Source: Zygnema cylindricum (Eukaryota; Streptophyta; Zygnematophyceae; Zygnematales; Zygnemataceae). Taken from it: 64,000 nt of DNA. The notes below the pieces were generated by a model, which saw only the letters and a list, made by a program, of their open reading frames with translations, had not been told where the DNA came from and did not search any database. The DNA is taken from positions 121,988 to 185,987 of the forward strand of contig JBBHKE010001438.1 in assembly GCA_037447655.1 (NCBI GenBank), written 5' to 3'. Position numbers and translations under genes: made by a program. Shown piece after piece: positions 22,012 through 33,086 of this stretch (positions are counted from its first letter, which is position 1; each line of letters starts with the position of its first letter).

Positions 22012-22577
22012 TGTTGGGATTACAATGTGGGATTTTGGTTCAGTTTTAGTGTGGGTCAGTTTTTGTCGCGCGTCACGTCGCGCATTATGTTTCGTTTCAT
22101 TAGTACTTTTGTACTTTTCAGTTTCGTTTGATTAAGTGTGAACGATTTGGTCTTTTTCATACGGGACTTCTAGTACTTTCGGTTCGTGCGTACGTCTAGC
22201 AGTTTCGTTAGATTACGTCGTACTTTAAGTTACGGTACTTCTAGATATTTCGTTTCGTGTAGTTTCAGTTTGTATCATACTTTATTTTCGTCCAAGTACA
22301 TGTGACGTTTCTAGAATTAGATTTCTAGATGTAATTTGGCGAATGAGTAAAAATGCCAGCTAGTGAGGAATTAAGTCCAACCTAAGGAGAAATCAATGTA
22401 GAGTTAATGTATGTGAATTAATGTGAGTTTCCTCTTCTGAATTATGTGATGTCTCTATCTATGTTCATGAGGATTTAATGTATGAGAGCTGGTTGATATT
22501 TGATGTGAGTTAAATTGGCTTCCGCATTGTAATTTGTCAATTCTTTGCGCATTCCGATTGTGTTATCGATCCTTTCA
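22012..22577 (+). repeat. Middle LTR of element A family
   Basis: 566 bp, TGTTGGGATTACAATG...GATCCTTTCA. It is preceded by a polypurine tract and so acts as the 3' LTR of the coding region. It differs from the 5' LTR much more than the 5' LTR differs from the far-right one, which suggests a mosaic. Confidence 0.85.
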
Positions 22578-23323
22578 GGAAGGAAGTCTCCGATGGGAAT
22601 GCCCAAGGAGAAGTAGGGTCCCTTTACCGGTCTATTGTAGAAAAATTGATGTATGCCATGTTGGGGTCACGACCAGATATTTGCATTGCTGTGTGCATCT
22701 TGTCCCAATTTTCTCATTGTGCGACCTCTACTCATCTTGATGCAGCAAAACGTGTCCTTAGATACCTCCAAGGCACCAAACATCTTCGTCTCACCTTCTC
22801 TCTCCCTCTTTCCTCTTCTCCATCCTCTTCTCCTCCTTTCTCTCTTCCCGATTCTTCTCTTGTTGGCTTTTGTGATGCGGACTGGGGAAATCAAACTGAT
22901 GAACGTCGTTCTATCTTTGGGGTTTCCTTCTCCCTTGGTGGTGGCCTTGTTTCGTGGTCTTCTCGAAAACAACAAACTGTTGCTCTCTCATCCACCAAGG
23001 CTGAATATATGGCAGGCACCTCTGCCACAAAAACTGCTATTTGGCTACGTCGCCTTCTCACTGACCTGTCTTTTCATCAATCTTCTCCCACTCCTATCTT
23101 TTGTGATTCTCAAGGAGCTCTCGCCCTCATGAAAAATCCCATTCATCATACCCGAACAAAGCATATCGATATACAATATCACTTTACACGCGAAAAAATT
23201 GTGGATGACACAGTCTCATTTTCTCATTGTTCTACCTCTAATCAAATTGCCGATTTTCTCACCAAACCTCTTCCTCGCCCTTTATTTGACAAACATGTTC
23301 TCTCTTCTGGCTTACTTGGCTAG
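22578..23323 (+). pseudogene. Copia lineage B fragment: RT thumb and RNase H
   Basis: From 22590 the frame reads SLYRSIVEKLMYAMLGSRPD and continues into RNase H (FCDADWG, LSSTKAEYMAG, FCDSQGAL, TRTKHIDIQYHF, ADFLTKPLP), ending TAG at 23321-23323. It is a different lineage from element A. The RT catalytic region is missing because the fragment begins right after the middle LTR. The retained part is open, so it is relatively young or recently joined. Confidence 0.88.
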
Positions 23324-23341
23324 ATCTCCGTGTTTTCAATC

Positions 23342-23581
23342 GAGGGGGAGTATTGGAATTCGCAATTCACTTTACTATTGAAACACTATATCTAGTTTAC
23401 TTATATTTAAACATATCAAAATCCTAGAAACACTTAGTCCTACGAACACACTTTAACTAGTGTTCGTGTACTTGTCTGTACATACTTAGCGTAGAAAAGA
23501 TTCCCACTTAATGAGAAGAATCTTTTCTACTAGTTGTACCTCCACTTTTAGATATACCTTGATTACTCGTAGTCCCACTTA
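23342..23581 (+). repeat. Lineage B polypurine tract and partial 3' LTR
   Basis: GAGGGGGAG (23342-23350) is followed by TATTGGAATTCG, the probable LTR start with TG changed to TA. The sequence ends where minus-strand RT coding of element C starts near 23582, so the LTR is probably cut. It contains an inverted pair AGAAAAGATTCC / AGAATCTTTTCT at 23494-23530. Confidence 0.6.
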
Positions 23582-26500
23582 TTAAGAGATTTAATCAGCC
23601 GGCATACCTTACTCTCCTCTCCTTCCTCCACAAAACCTTCGGGTTGTCGCATGAAGATCTCCTCTTCCAATTCTCCATGCAAAAAGGTTGTCTTGATGTC
23701 CATCTGATGCACTTCCATGTCTTCCGCCGCTGCTAAACTGAGAATTATGCGGACGGAGGGAAATCTGACCACCGGGGCAAAGGTTTCCTCGTAGTCAATT
23801 CCCTCATTTTGTGTAAATCCCTTTGCCACTAGTCGGGCCTTGTAGCGCTCGATTGTGTTATCTGGGTTCAGTTTTAGTTTGAAAACCCACTTACAACCGA
23901 TTGGTTTTCGGTTAGGTGGACAGTCCACCAACTCCCAAGTATCGGCTGCCATGATTGAAGCCATCTCCTCATTGATGGCTGTCTTCCACCGGTTTCTTTC
24001 TGGACAAGTCATCTCCTCTCCATAAGTTTGAGGTTCATCTTGATGAGATAAATTAGTTACCTTGTTATTAACCTGTTTTTCTTGCAGTCTTTTGCTACTT
24101 CTCCTCCCCCCCTCAAAATCTGAGGCCGGAATAGATGGTTCTCGTGGATTCTTTCGAACAAAACCGGCTTCTCCCCTATCCCTTGATTCCGAATCAATTT
24201 CCACCACGTCTTCCGCTTCGAGTAGAGTTGTCACTGGAGTTTCCACAGCCGAGTCCTTTTCGGTCTGATTTGTTCCTGCAAGAATGTCATCTTCTCTAAA
24301 ACCTGGATAGTTAGGAAGCTCAAAGTCATCGGAATTTTCTGACTCAAATCTGATTTTTACTGACTTCGTATATTTGAAGGGATCCACAGACTTTCCTTCA
24401 TCCATAACTACTAGATGCTTTACTAAGATTATATCTTCCCTTTTTAGATCATAAACTCTATATCCTTTAACATCTTCATCATATCCTAATAAGTATCCCG
24501 GTTTTCCTTTAGGATCTAGCTTCCAATTGGACCGATCAATATCTAGACTGAACACTTGACTGCCGAAAACCTTTAAGTGAGATATGTCTGGTTTCCGGCC
24601 TGTCCATCTCTCATAAGGTGTTTGATCTTTTATAGCTGAAGTAAGAACTCTATTCTTGAGGTAATTAGCACAGTTCATTGCTTCTGCCCAAAACCTTTTT
24701 CCTATCTTTTTATCTGACAACATACTTCTAGCACTATCACTTAGTGTTCTATTTAACCTTTCAGCTACCCCATTCTGTTTCGGATATTTCTGGAACTGTC
24801 TTTTGATGTTGAACCCCATCTTCCCTCAGAAAATTCTCAAACTGGTTAGAAGTATACTCTCCACCATTGTCACTCCTTACTCTCTTGATTGGAGTTTCAT
24901 GGAGTTTTTCGCTCCATGCTTTATATTGTCTAAAACAATCCTCAGCTTCGGACTTGTTTTTCAAAAAATATACCCGAGAATACCGAGACTAATCATCAAT
25001 AATAATCATCATAAATCTCTTCCCCCCCGGTGAGGGCACTTTAGCCGGTCCCCAAATATCTGTGTGTACTAGATCTAGAAGTTTTTCTCCCTTATAGGTG
25101 GCTGATTTAGGAAAGGGTAATCTGTGTGCTTTACCTTGAGCACATCAACTACAATCACTTATATCATCACTTTCACTGAACTGAATCCCTTCCACCACTC
25201 CCATCTTTTTCATCTCTCTTAACTTATCTAGATTCACATGCCCAAGCCTCTTATGCCACATCATAATATCATGAACACCAGCATAATAAAGTTTCTTCTT
25301 TTCATTACTTAAAACGAGCCTAAACATCCCATGGCTACCTTTCTCAGCAATGAAATAGACATCCTCCTCAAAACTAGCAGTAAAGACTCCTTCCCTAGTG
25401 CTAGTGAAAAAACCCTTATCATCTAATACAGATGTAGAGATAAGATTTTTGTTCAGCTCCGGAATAAACAATACATCGGAGAATGTTAATATGGATGTCT
25501 TTCCTTCTACTAACACTTTCAGATCTACCGATCCTACAAGAGTAGTGGTGACTATCCTCCCATCCCCGTACTCTATCTCTACGGTGGGAATCTTTCTTAT
25601 CTTAGTGAACAGGTGTCTATCCTTACACATGTGCATGGAGGCACCTGAATCTACAATCCAGCCTGCTTCACCTTTCAATCCACCGTAAGCACATTTCTGC
25701 CTTCGTGGAATTTCGACCTCATTTTTCGCCTCCAACTCCTCATCCAAAAGGAGCTCATCGTCCTCGTCCTCGGATTCCGCCTTAAGTACCTGTGTGACAA
25801 GGGCCTTTTTCTTTCCTCTCGGGGTACCACCGGTCTGCCCCTTCTTTAACCTCAGCTCCGTTAGCTTAGTGCACTCTGCCATATAGTGCCCCGGTTTCTT
25901 ACAAAAATGACATAAACCTTTGGGAGCCCTTGGTTCGAACTCGTCGGACTGTTTTTTCTGCTCCCTACCCCCATAGTTTCCGACCGGTTTTCGGGAATCC
26001 CTGTTCCTCCAATCAATCGCTGTTGCCAAGGCTTGGCCACTCTTTCCTCCCCTTCAAATCTCCATTGTATTCTCTTGAACGAGAATCATCCCTACCACTG
26101 GGTTCCATATCCACCTTGAGTCAGGCAAGTCCTGCACACGGTAACTATGTTCACAAACTCATCAGGTAACTTCATCAGTAAACAGTTAACCTTTTCTTTT
26201 TCACTAAAATCTTTTCCCGCACTCTATAGCTCCATGAAGAGTGTAGCAAGCTCATTGCAAAAATCCAACATATTTCCCCCTTTGTATACATACTCCTTAA
26301 CTTTTTGATCAGGCAACTGTTGTTGCCGAATCGTACCACTTCGGTACATCTCTATGAGAGCCATCTAAAGATCAGATGCCCTTTCTACCTGCAAAAGAGG
26401 ACATGCAAGTCCTTGAGTGAGATGGCGTAGAATGAAGTGCTTTGCCGCCATATTGTTGAAGTCCCAGGTTTCAGTATCATTCTCCTCATTCCTCGGAATA

Positions 26501-26810
26501 GGTGACATGAATGTCGAACCAGTTGCTATTCGTGTGGTCGTCACCTTCTCCTTTCCTTTGTCCACCACCTCTCCTTCTTTTGTTTCCTCCGTTGAAGGTG
26601 GATCCTCTTTCCTGGTGAATCTGGTTCCTCCAAACCCTGGAGGAATTCCAAGACTTGATGGACGCCCCAACCGTCCACTCACTATCCCCCAAAACCTTTT
26701 TTTTCGCATAGAGCTCCAATCATCATACTTTCCCAGTATATGAAACCAGTTCCATTAAAGATTGGTACCCTAAAGGATGGGCCCATAACCTGAAACTCTG
26801 AGACCTCCAT
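23582..26810 (-). pseudogene. Element C gag-pol, degraded
   Basis: Gag starts at 26810 (MEVSEFQVMGP). An A-run near 26703 is one base too long and shifts the frame. Downstream come the NMAAKHFILRHL capsid word, the knuckle CHFCKKPGHYMAEC (near 25905), protease DSGASMHMC (near 25645), the integrase zinc region MWHKRLGH (near 25255), the core NGGEY (near 24870), the SYP-rich linker, and RT finger/palm to 23582 ([37 protein letters not shown]). There are stops near 25145 and frame breaks near 24800. It is clearly Ty1/copia, with no YVDD retained. Confidence 0.9.
26776..26790 (-). other. Half-tRNA-iMet primer-binding site, element C
   Basis: On minus, GGTTATGGGCCCATC directly abuts the LTR end. 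It matches the complement of the initiator tRNA-Met anticodon arm (GGTGGGCCCATAACC) over 13 of 15 or more bases and encodes VMGP of Gag. Confidence 0.8.
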
Positions 26811-27840
26811 AAGTCCTCAGAGTAGACAGCTTCCAAGAAGCCTCTAGGATAATCCTGACCCCTTTGTGTTTCAGCAAAAATAACTGCCACCTTGGCAGAC
26901 AAAAACCGTGACCACCTGCACACCTGTGAAGGCAAGAATCCCTTGAGTCGATAGCAAAAAGAATATCTGAATTTGCTCCCCTGAACAGTAAGTTATAGAG
27001 GGTCAAAGTTGACCTTTTGTACAGAAGCTCTCTGGGAGAGAGGGTCCTATCTTCTAAATTTTTCTAAGTCCTATCTCTCTCACAGACTCTATCTACTGAT
27101 GTACGGAACCAATCAGAATAGAGTTCCGTACGCAAAAGTACAGCTGCCGGTGTACTTTAGGTACGGACATTGTACGACATGGCCTAAATGTCGACACACG
27201 TCCTATCCGGATTCGGTGCCATAATCTCCGAAGATTCCACGATCCAACGTAATTTCACCACGCGTCATCCGATGTGGCGATGGCCACAAACCGCCGAAAT
27301 CTTCCTCCGCGATCTCGGCGCTAATTGCGGCCGTCCGATTAGAATCTAATTTAATCGTAGCCGTAATAAATACATGCGCGGTATTTGTTTCACTTACGAA
27401 ACAAATGCGCGGTATTGACTTTTAGTCCATACCGTAATCCGTACTTTATATATTACCGGATCTATGTATCCCGTAATGTATTATAGTTAAATGAATTATC
27501 GTACGTATACATATATAATTAATTATCAAACTATATACTAAGTAACATTAATCCTAGACTTAACGGCTAAGGCTACCGGCTATTTCCTGTCTGCCGGCCG
27601 GTAGGTATAAGGATCAATTCCTGTCACCGGCACATACATTTTCAATAAATAAACCTTAACTAATATAAATTTCCCGTAAACCTCAGGATAGCCTAGGTAG
27701 CCATGGCTCTAGCTTCCTCTCCAATTTCTCAGTGACTGCAACAAGTTTGAGAGTTAGAGAGAGAAGTTAGAGATAGACTGCCTCGGCTTCTTAATTTCTT
27801 TTCAGACTTAGAAAATACTTTAAAGCCATTAGTTTCTACA
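26791..27840 (-). repeat. Element C 5' LTR
   Basis: 1050 bp. On minus it runs from TGTAGAAACTAATGG to CTCAGAGTTTCA. Its last 20 bases encode the first six Gag residues plus two bases of a Gln codon. It contains an antisense tRNA-like segment and an imperfect hairpin of GGTATTTGTTTC / GAAACAAATGC near 27377-27413. It is homologous to LTRs at 47624-54438 (split) and 62165-63230. Confidence 0.88.
27558..27632 (+). other. tRNA-like segment antisense in element C LTR
   Basis: ACGGCTAAGGC (A-box-like) is followed 40 bases later by AAGGATCAATTCCT (degenerate B-box/T-arm). It is homologous to clearer copies near 59978 and 62932. The 5' acceptor strand is not recognisable. Confidence 0.5.
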
Positions 27841-28363
27841 TTTTGTCGCGCGTCACGTCGTGCATTTTGTTTCGTTTCATTAGTACTTTTAGTTTTGTTT
27901 GATTAAGTGTGAACGGTTTGGTCCATTTCGTTTGTGTACGGGACTTCTAGTATTTTGGTTCATACGTAGTACTTCTAGCAATTTCGTTTCACGTAGGTTA
28001 AGTTGTAATTTAAGTATTGTACTTCTAAACGTTTCGTTTTGAGTAGTTTCAATTTGCGTCTTACTCTATTTTGCGTCTAAGTACATGTGACGCTTCGAGA
28101 ATTAGATTTCTAGTTGTAATCTGCGACTAAGTTAAAATGCCATCCAGTGAGGGAATTAGAGACTACTAAGAAAATATTGTAGAATTAATGTGTGAGAATT
28201 AATGTGAATTTCCTCTTCTGAATTATATATGTCTCTATCTATGTTCATGGGAAATTGATGTATGTGTATGAGCTGGTTGATAATTGACATTGAGTTAAAT
28301 TCGCTTTCGCATTGAGCAATTTGCAAATTTTTTGCGCATTCTGATTGAGTCTCGATCCTTTCA
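27841..28363 (+). repeat. Far-right LTR of element A family
   Basis: 523 bp lacking the first ~35 LTR bases because element C's LTR precedes it. It ends CTCGATCCTTTCA and then ELIP sequence. It is very close to the 5' LTR at 16561, with single-base differences scattered. Confidence 0.85.
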
Positions 28364-29195
28364 CAAAGTGGCATCTGTCAGCTGGCGGCTCAGGGATGCT
28401 CGGTGGCGGCCTCGACTGCCAAAGCCGCCACGAATCCCACCATGGCCAGACGTCCATTGATGGTCTCAGGGCAACTTCCTATGAAAGAGAAGACGTCCAT
28501 AACACTGATGGTAGATTGGTAGAGGGATGGAAGAACAGGAGTCTAAGGCATTAGCGTGATAGCGATCTGGTATTTAAGTAGAAGTCACAAATTGGTTTGA
28601 AGTAAAAGACAACAATTGAGTATGGAATTATGTGTTGAAAGATATTGCTCATGAGATTTTATAGAATTCACTAAGGTCAGCCATGGCTGAAAGGAGGGAC
28701 GGGAGTTTACCTTTTTGGATACGACAGTAGTAGGAGCGACAGGAATGACGGGTGTCTCCACAGGACTGGCAGCTGATTTCTTGGTATGCGACCTACGGAT
28801 ACACAAGAATTGATCAGCTTCACCACAATACTAGCAGAAAAATCGAATTGCAACATCCTCTTTTCACCCCAACTTGATGTCCCCACTGCCGTCTTACCTT
28901 TACCCAACGCTAGCCCGATTCTCAATTTCCACCAGCTATCAATAACCAAGTATTTGAGACACAGATAACACACCATTGCAGGCCGCTTCACTCCCCCAAC
29001 AACTTCTTTCCACACTAATTCCCTCACTCTATCTCCCACACCCACCTCAGTTTCGCATCGCACTCTCGTCTTCGTGCCTCTTTTGGGAAGGCTAGTGAGT
29101 CTGCAAATGGCAAACTTCATCGAAAAGGAGCTTTCAGCTAGCAATCCGGAGAAATCCTTAACAGCAACAAGGGAGAAGGCAACCATGGCAGCCAT

Positions 29196-29830
29196 TTTAC
29201 TAGGAGGAGGTCTAAAGTTGTAAAACTCCGGTGAATAAAAAGAGATAGTAGAGTTGAGAACTGCTTCGCTCTAGAACTAGAGGGATGAAAATAAATCTGC
29301 AATTGCCTTAAGACTTCAAAAGATAATGGACAAGTAGGCAGCACAAAAGTTTGTTAAAACCTTATATAAGGAAGTGACCTTAAGCTTAGTTTCCGTCTTT
29401 TAGTCTGTATTGGGAAACGACAGGCTTCAAACGCGTCCCACGTTTGTCTGTCTTCTTCTGAAGATTGCGACCGCATGCGGGCACTGTTTTGTACATTTCC
29501 ACTCTCCTCGAGACTTCAATCGGCTTTATCGCTCCGGTTCACTCAGGCTTGTCCGTACCTTTTTCCGCAAAGTAGACAGTTTTGTCGGCCACCGACAGTA
29601 GCCAACCAAATTAACCGACTTCTGTAGATTCTTTCCGCGAGAACAGGAATACTATGTAGCGCGCCACGTCAAAGAATAGTAAAACAATCCATAGGATGGG
29701 CTCGGGCCACGCCTCGTATTTGTCATTTTGTTGTCTCGATTCCCGTTCACAATTGCGCAGCCGTGATGTTGCAAAAGGGTTTCCATGTGTTCCGTACTGT
29801 ACTGTGAAACACACGGCCACGCGGCTTGGC
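29196..29830 (-). promoter_or_regulatory. Upstream region of ELIP copy 5
   Basis: TATA box CTTATATAAG at 29361-29370. An inverted DRE pair GTCGGCCACCGAC at 29584-29596 and distal GCCACGTC at 29663-29670 match copies 1 and 4 in order and spacing. The proximal ABRE pair is eroded (CCCACGTTTG near 29437). Still recognisable although the gene is dead. Confidence 0.65.
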
Positions 29831-30689
29831 TGAGCTAAGGATACACCGTGACTCGCGTTTACTTAATTAGTATTAACACTAATAACGATACACGGTAGAG
29901 CATTGATGATTGGTTCGAGCAAAACTAAACGATTTGAAATCATAGTTCAAAATTAGGTTTTTTTATGGTAGGCCTTTTGTCGGCGCCTTTATCGTAAGTT
30001 GTGTTATGGGCTTTTCATGTGATCTTTTTAGATCGCTACTTTGATCAGAGACAGACCGATCATCCGAATTTGACAGTGTAAATAATTTTTTTTGGTTTGA
30101 ATGTCTTAATTGGTCCGAATAGGTCCGAATACAATATGGATCTTCGGTATTAAAAGTCATTTAGCGTCGGTTGACTTAATGTCACTTTTAAAATTGTCTG
30201 TACTTTTTATTTCATGTGACGGTCCACTCTTGCAGCCCTACGTTCAAGTCTTTTGGACGACTATCTTTTGGTCTTGTCCGTACTTATCATTACATGCGTC
30301 GGTCTAGTCTTGTCCCTACGTACAAGTCCTTTGAGCGTCGGTCCAGTCTTGTCGCTTGACTTTACGTCGTTACTTTAGTTCTTAATTATTTTGGTACATT
30401 GCCCCCCTAAAGTCAATTTTTTAGACTTTAGACTACGTACATTAGAATGTCGACTACTTATAGTAGAATCTAGTCGTAATGTCAATTTGGTAAAGTCATG
30501 AACACATTAATGAGAATGTAGACTATGATCTCTTCTTGTTACAACGCACCATAGAGCGCTTAGACTCCACAATAATTAGCACTTTGTATTTTGTATATAG
30601 GTGACTCTTCTCACTTAATCAAATCATCCCAAATATAAATCAATTTCTCTCTCCAATGCATTGATCTTTCTCTTGTGTACAATTTCATG
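29831..30689. other. Unassigned sequence before lineage B-like gag
   Basis: AT-rich with several CGTCGGT-TAGTCTTGTC-type words between 30150 and 30370. Possibly leader or LTR of the gag fragment that follows, but no primer site or LTR partner is found. Confidence 0.35.
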
Positions 30690-31576
30690 GCTTCCGACAA
30701 TCCACCTCCAATAGGTTATGGGCCCGGCCATGCCACTTCTAATAGTATCCAGAAGTGTGATGGCCAAAACTTCTATGATTGGTCATTTTCAGCCATGCAT
30801 TTTTTCAAACACGAGAAGATTTGGGACCATTTTATAGGAATTTCAAAACCTCATATCCTTTCCTCTATTGATACATCAGCAGAAAAAGCTACAAAAGAGT
30901 TGGCAATAGCTACATGGAAACAAAAAGACGAGGATGCGTCGCTCGCCTAGTGATGTCACTTACTACCGAGCGCACTCGTCTTATTCGTGGCGCTTCCTCT
31001 TCCACCGAGGCTTAGAGTCGTCTTCAAGCAGCTTACATTCAAACTGGATGGGCCGCTCGCCGCATTCAAAAACGAGTGTTATTCAACTCCATGAAAAAGC
31101 CAACGTAATCCATGCAAGATTGGATTAGCACAGTCGAATTGTCGGTCGGAAAGTGCACCATGATATGCCTGCATCTTTCTGAAGAGGACCTCTCTTCTAC
31201 CCTTTTGGGAGGACTCCTTGAAATATTTTCCCCTATCATTTCCTCGTTTAACAATCTAGAACAATCCATTCCCTTTCATTCCTTTTGTACAAAACTTTTG
31301 TATGAAAAGACAAAACTTCTTATTTTTTCTGCTCCAAATCTCTCTCATGCAAATGCTTTTATTGCTCAAAGTCAGAAAACTAACTCGAGGGGTGTGCACC
31401 GTTTGTTTTGCGCTTACTGCAAAACAAAAAGACATGCCGTTGAAAAATGTCAAAAATTGGCGAGGCGAAAAGCACCTGAGGCTTCCAATCCCCCTAAAAA
31501 TGGAGGGAATGCCAACATTGCCCATGCCACCCCACCAGTTCTTCCCAACCCCTTACTCCCTCCACACCCTTCTTTC
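30690..31576 (+). pseudogene. Copia gag fragment, second lineage
   Basis: Starts MASDNPPPIGYGPG, then NSIQKCDGQNFYDWSFSAMHFF, typical of the N-terminal capsid domain of copia Gag. A frameshift near 30935 and a stop near 31015 interrupt it. The frame resumes at 31112 and reaches a single knuckle CAYCKTKRHAVEKC near 31415. It is cut at 31576 by an LTR. The style (GQN-YDWSFS) fits the same broad lineage as the RNase H at 22.6-23.3 kb, but linkage is not shown. Confidence 0.8.
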
Positions 31577-32615
31577 TGTTGAAATAAGTAGTTTTTGTAT
31601 TTTCTAAGTCTAAATTAATTAGCGGAAAACATATAAAGAAAATGTAGGCAGCTGCCTCCATGTCTTCTCTCTTACCCCCATACTTGTTGTAGTCACTGAA
31701 GGAGAGAGAGAGCGATGGAGCCATGGCTGCCTTAGCTCCATAGGAAGGACTAAAGAGTGACTTAAGTCACTCTCAACAAAAGGTTGAGTCCAGGAGGACT
31801 CGAACCCCTGACCGGCAGAGCGCGGCGCAGCCGTTAGCTCTAACCAGTCTGTCGTAGAATTTCGTTAGGAGATATAGGATTTTATTAATATTTAAACTAT
31901 TGTGTTATACAGAAATCATTTAATTGAAACTCTTTACGGCACGCATAGATACAGTTTTACGAAATACGAAGTACTGTACTAAATTGAAACGGATATTGCG
32001 CATTTTGTTTCGATAGCGAAGCAAATATTTCGCAAGAATTTATTACGGCCGAGATTCCATTTTGCGTCAAATCTAACGGCGCACATCATCGCTGAAATCC
32101 CGCAATGGTCACTTTGGCATTTAGTGACGTGGCATGACCTAGCGCCACGTGGAGAGATGACATTCGGTGGCGGGAATTTCGAGGAACGTACGGACGAGTG
32201 GAAAATAGACACGCGTCCGCCTAATGGCCTTGACGTACAGAGGCCGTATAGAAAGTATATCTGCAGTGGTACTTTCTGGTACTGTACAGTGTTATGATTT
32301 CGTACAGGCAGTAGATAGGAGCTGTGAGAGGGAATTAGGAAAAACTAGGACTTAGGAAAATTTAGGTAGATAGTCCTCTCTCTCTGAGAGTTTGTATAAA
32401 TTGGCATCTTTGCCACCCTATAACTAATCGGCTGGTTGGCCATTTTCAGTGATTCTTTTTGCTACGGACTCAGAGGAGTCCAGGCTGCACAGGGGTGCAG
32501 TCAAATTGTCAGTTTGCCTTCTTGGGCAGAAGTGGTCGTGGCTTAAAGTGGGTTAGTTAAATACTATCTAGAGGCTTCCTGTATTCTGTAGTCCAATGGA
32601 GGACACAGAATTGCA
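31577..32615 (+). repeat. Plus-strand D-type LTR (solo or orphan)
   Basis: 1039 bp from TGTTGAAATAAG to ATGGAGGACACAGAATTGCA. The last 20 bases would start Gag, but no primer site follows, so it is a solo or 3' LTR. It interrupts the gag fragment. It contains a 20-base perfect palindrome AGAGTGACTTAAGTCACTCT at 31754-31773 and an antisense tRNA-like segment. Confidence 0.82.
31782..31855 (-). other. tRNA-like segment antisense in LTR 31577-32615
   Basis: On minus: GGTTAGAGCTAACGG (A-box-like, 31831-31845), then GGTTCGAGTCC (exact B-box consensus, 31796-31806), then AACCTTTTG, a four-T run typical of Pol III termination. The acceptor stem is not formed, so it is not a functional tRNA gene. 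Confidence 0.6.
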
Positions 32616-32680
32616 TGTATGTGTGTGTATGTGTACATGTGTGTGTGTACGTGTACGTGTGTGTGTACGTGTGTGCGCAT
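32616..32680. repeat. TG-rich microsatellite between opposed LTR ends
   Basis: TGTATGTGTGTG-type repeat, about 65 bp, lying exactly between the end of a plus-oriented LTR and the end of a minus-oriented one. Confidence 0.8.
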
Positions 32681-32930
32681 TGTAATTCTGTGACCTCCAT
32701 TGGTCCACATAATAGCCACCTTATATGAAACCTCTAGGATAATATTTACACTTTTGACTTTAGCAATAAATAAGTGCCACCGTGGCAAGCAGAAACATTG
32801 ACAAACTAAACCCCTATGTAGCCTAGACTCCCCCGAGTCCGTAGCAAAAAGAATCACTGAAATTGCTCCCTGAGCATTAAGTTATGGCTGTTAAAAGACA
32901 TAGAATTTATAAAGATGGTGTAAAATGGGC
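32681..32930 (-). repeat. D-type LTR fragment, minus
   Basis: Starts (as LTR 3' end on minus) at TGTAATTCTGTGACCTCCAT and keeps the TTCTTTTTGCTACGGACTC word near 32836-32854, then loses similarity. Confidence 0.65.
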
Positions 32931-33086
32931 GAATCCGGACACTACGTCCACAATGCATAGCGGAATATTCCTAGAGATTCACTCATAGCAACAGCAAGGT
33001 CACACAGTGTACACAAGGGAGAGTTTGAGCTTTATTAATCAGGAAGAAAGAGATTAAAAGATTGAATGCTCGATGTTCGAAGTCTA
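32931..33086. other. Short unassigned stretch
   Basis: No coding or repeat assignment between two LTR fragments. Confidence 0.35.

Larger units (their letters stand above)
23582..27840 (-). mobile_element. Copia element C (half-tRNA clade), 3' truncated
   Basis: Minus-strand element with 5' LTR 26791-27840, primer site 26776-26790 and gag-pol down to RT at 23582, where it abuts lineage B LTR sequence. The RT active site, RNase H and 3' LTR are missing. Its 5' LTR end (27840) lies inside the far-right element A LTR, about 35 bases from that LTR's start. Confidence 0.85.
16561..28363 (+). mobile_element. Composite retrotransposon insertion in ELIP copy 5
   Basis: Outer boundaries are an LTR starting TGTTAGG at 16561 and an LTR ending CTTTCA at 28363. 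Flanking five bases are CCAAG (16556-16560) and CAAAG (28364-28368), 4/5 identical, consistent with an LTR-element target-site duplication. Inside are copia element A, a fragment of another copia lineage, and minus-strand element C with its own LTR embedded in the right LTR. Confidence 0.8.
16352..29195 (-). pseudogene. ELIP: ELIP copy 5 (family 1), split by retrotransposons
   Basis: On the minus strand exon 1 is 29046-29195 (50 codons open, MAAMVAFSLVAV...). Exon 2 is about 28713-28787, and exon 3 runs from about 28503 to 28364 and then, after an 11.8-kb insertion, from 16560 to the TGA at 16352-16354. Compared with copy 4, both acceptor AGs are gone: CACAG|ACC became CGCAT|ACC before exon 2, and CCAGGCT became CCAATCT before exon 3. 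One base is missing in the GAPLSRQ region. The helix III coding part (16352-16560) is well preserved. The splice and frame damage suggests it was already decaying or has decayed since insertion. Confidence 0.9.

Noticed and set aside
32564-32857. His/Thr-rich minus frame
   Set aside because: Translation of the TG microsatellite and LTR sequence.
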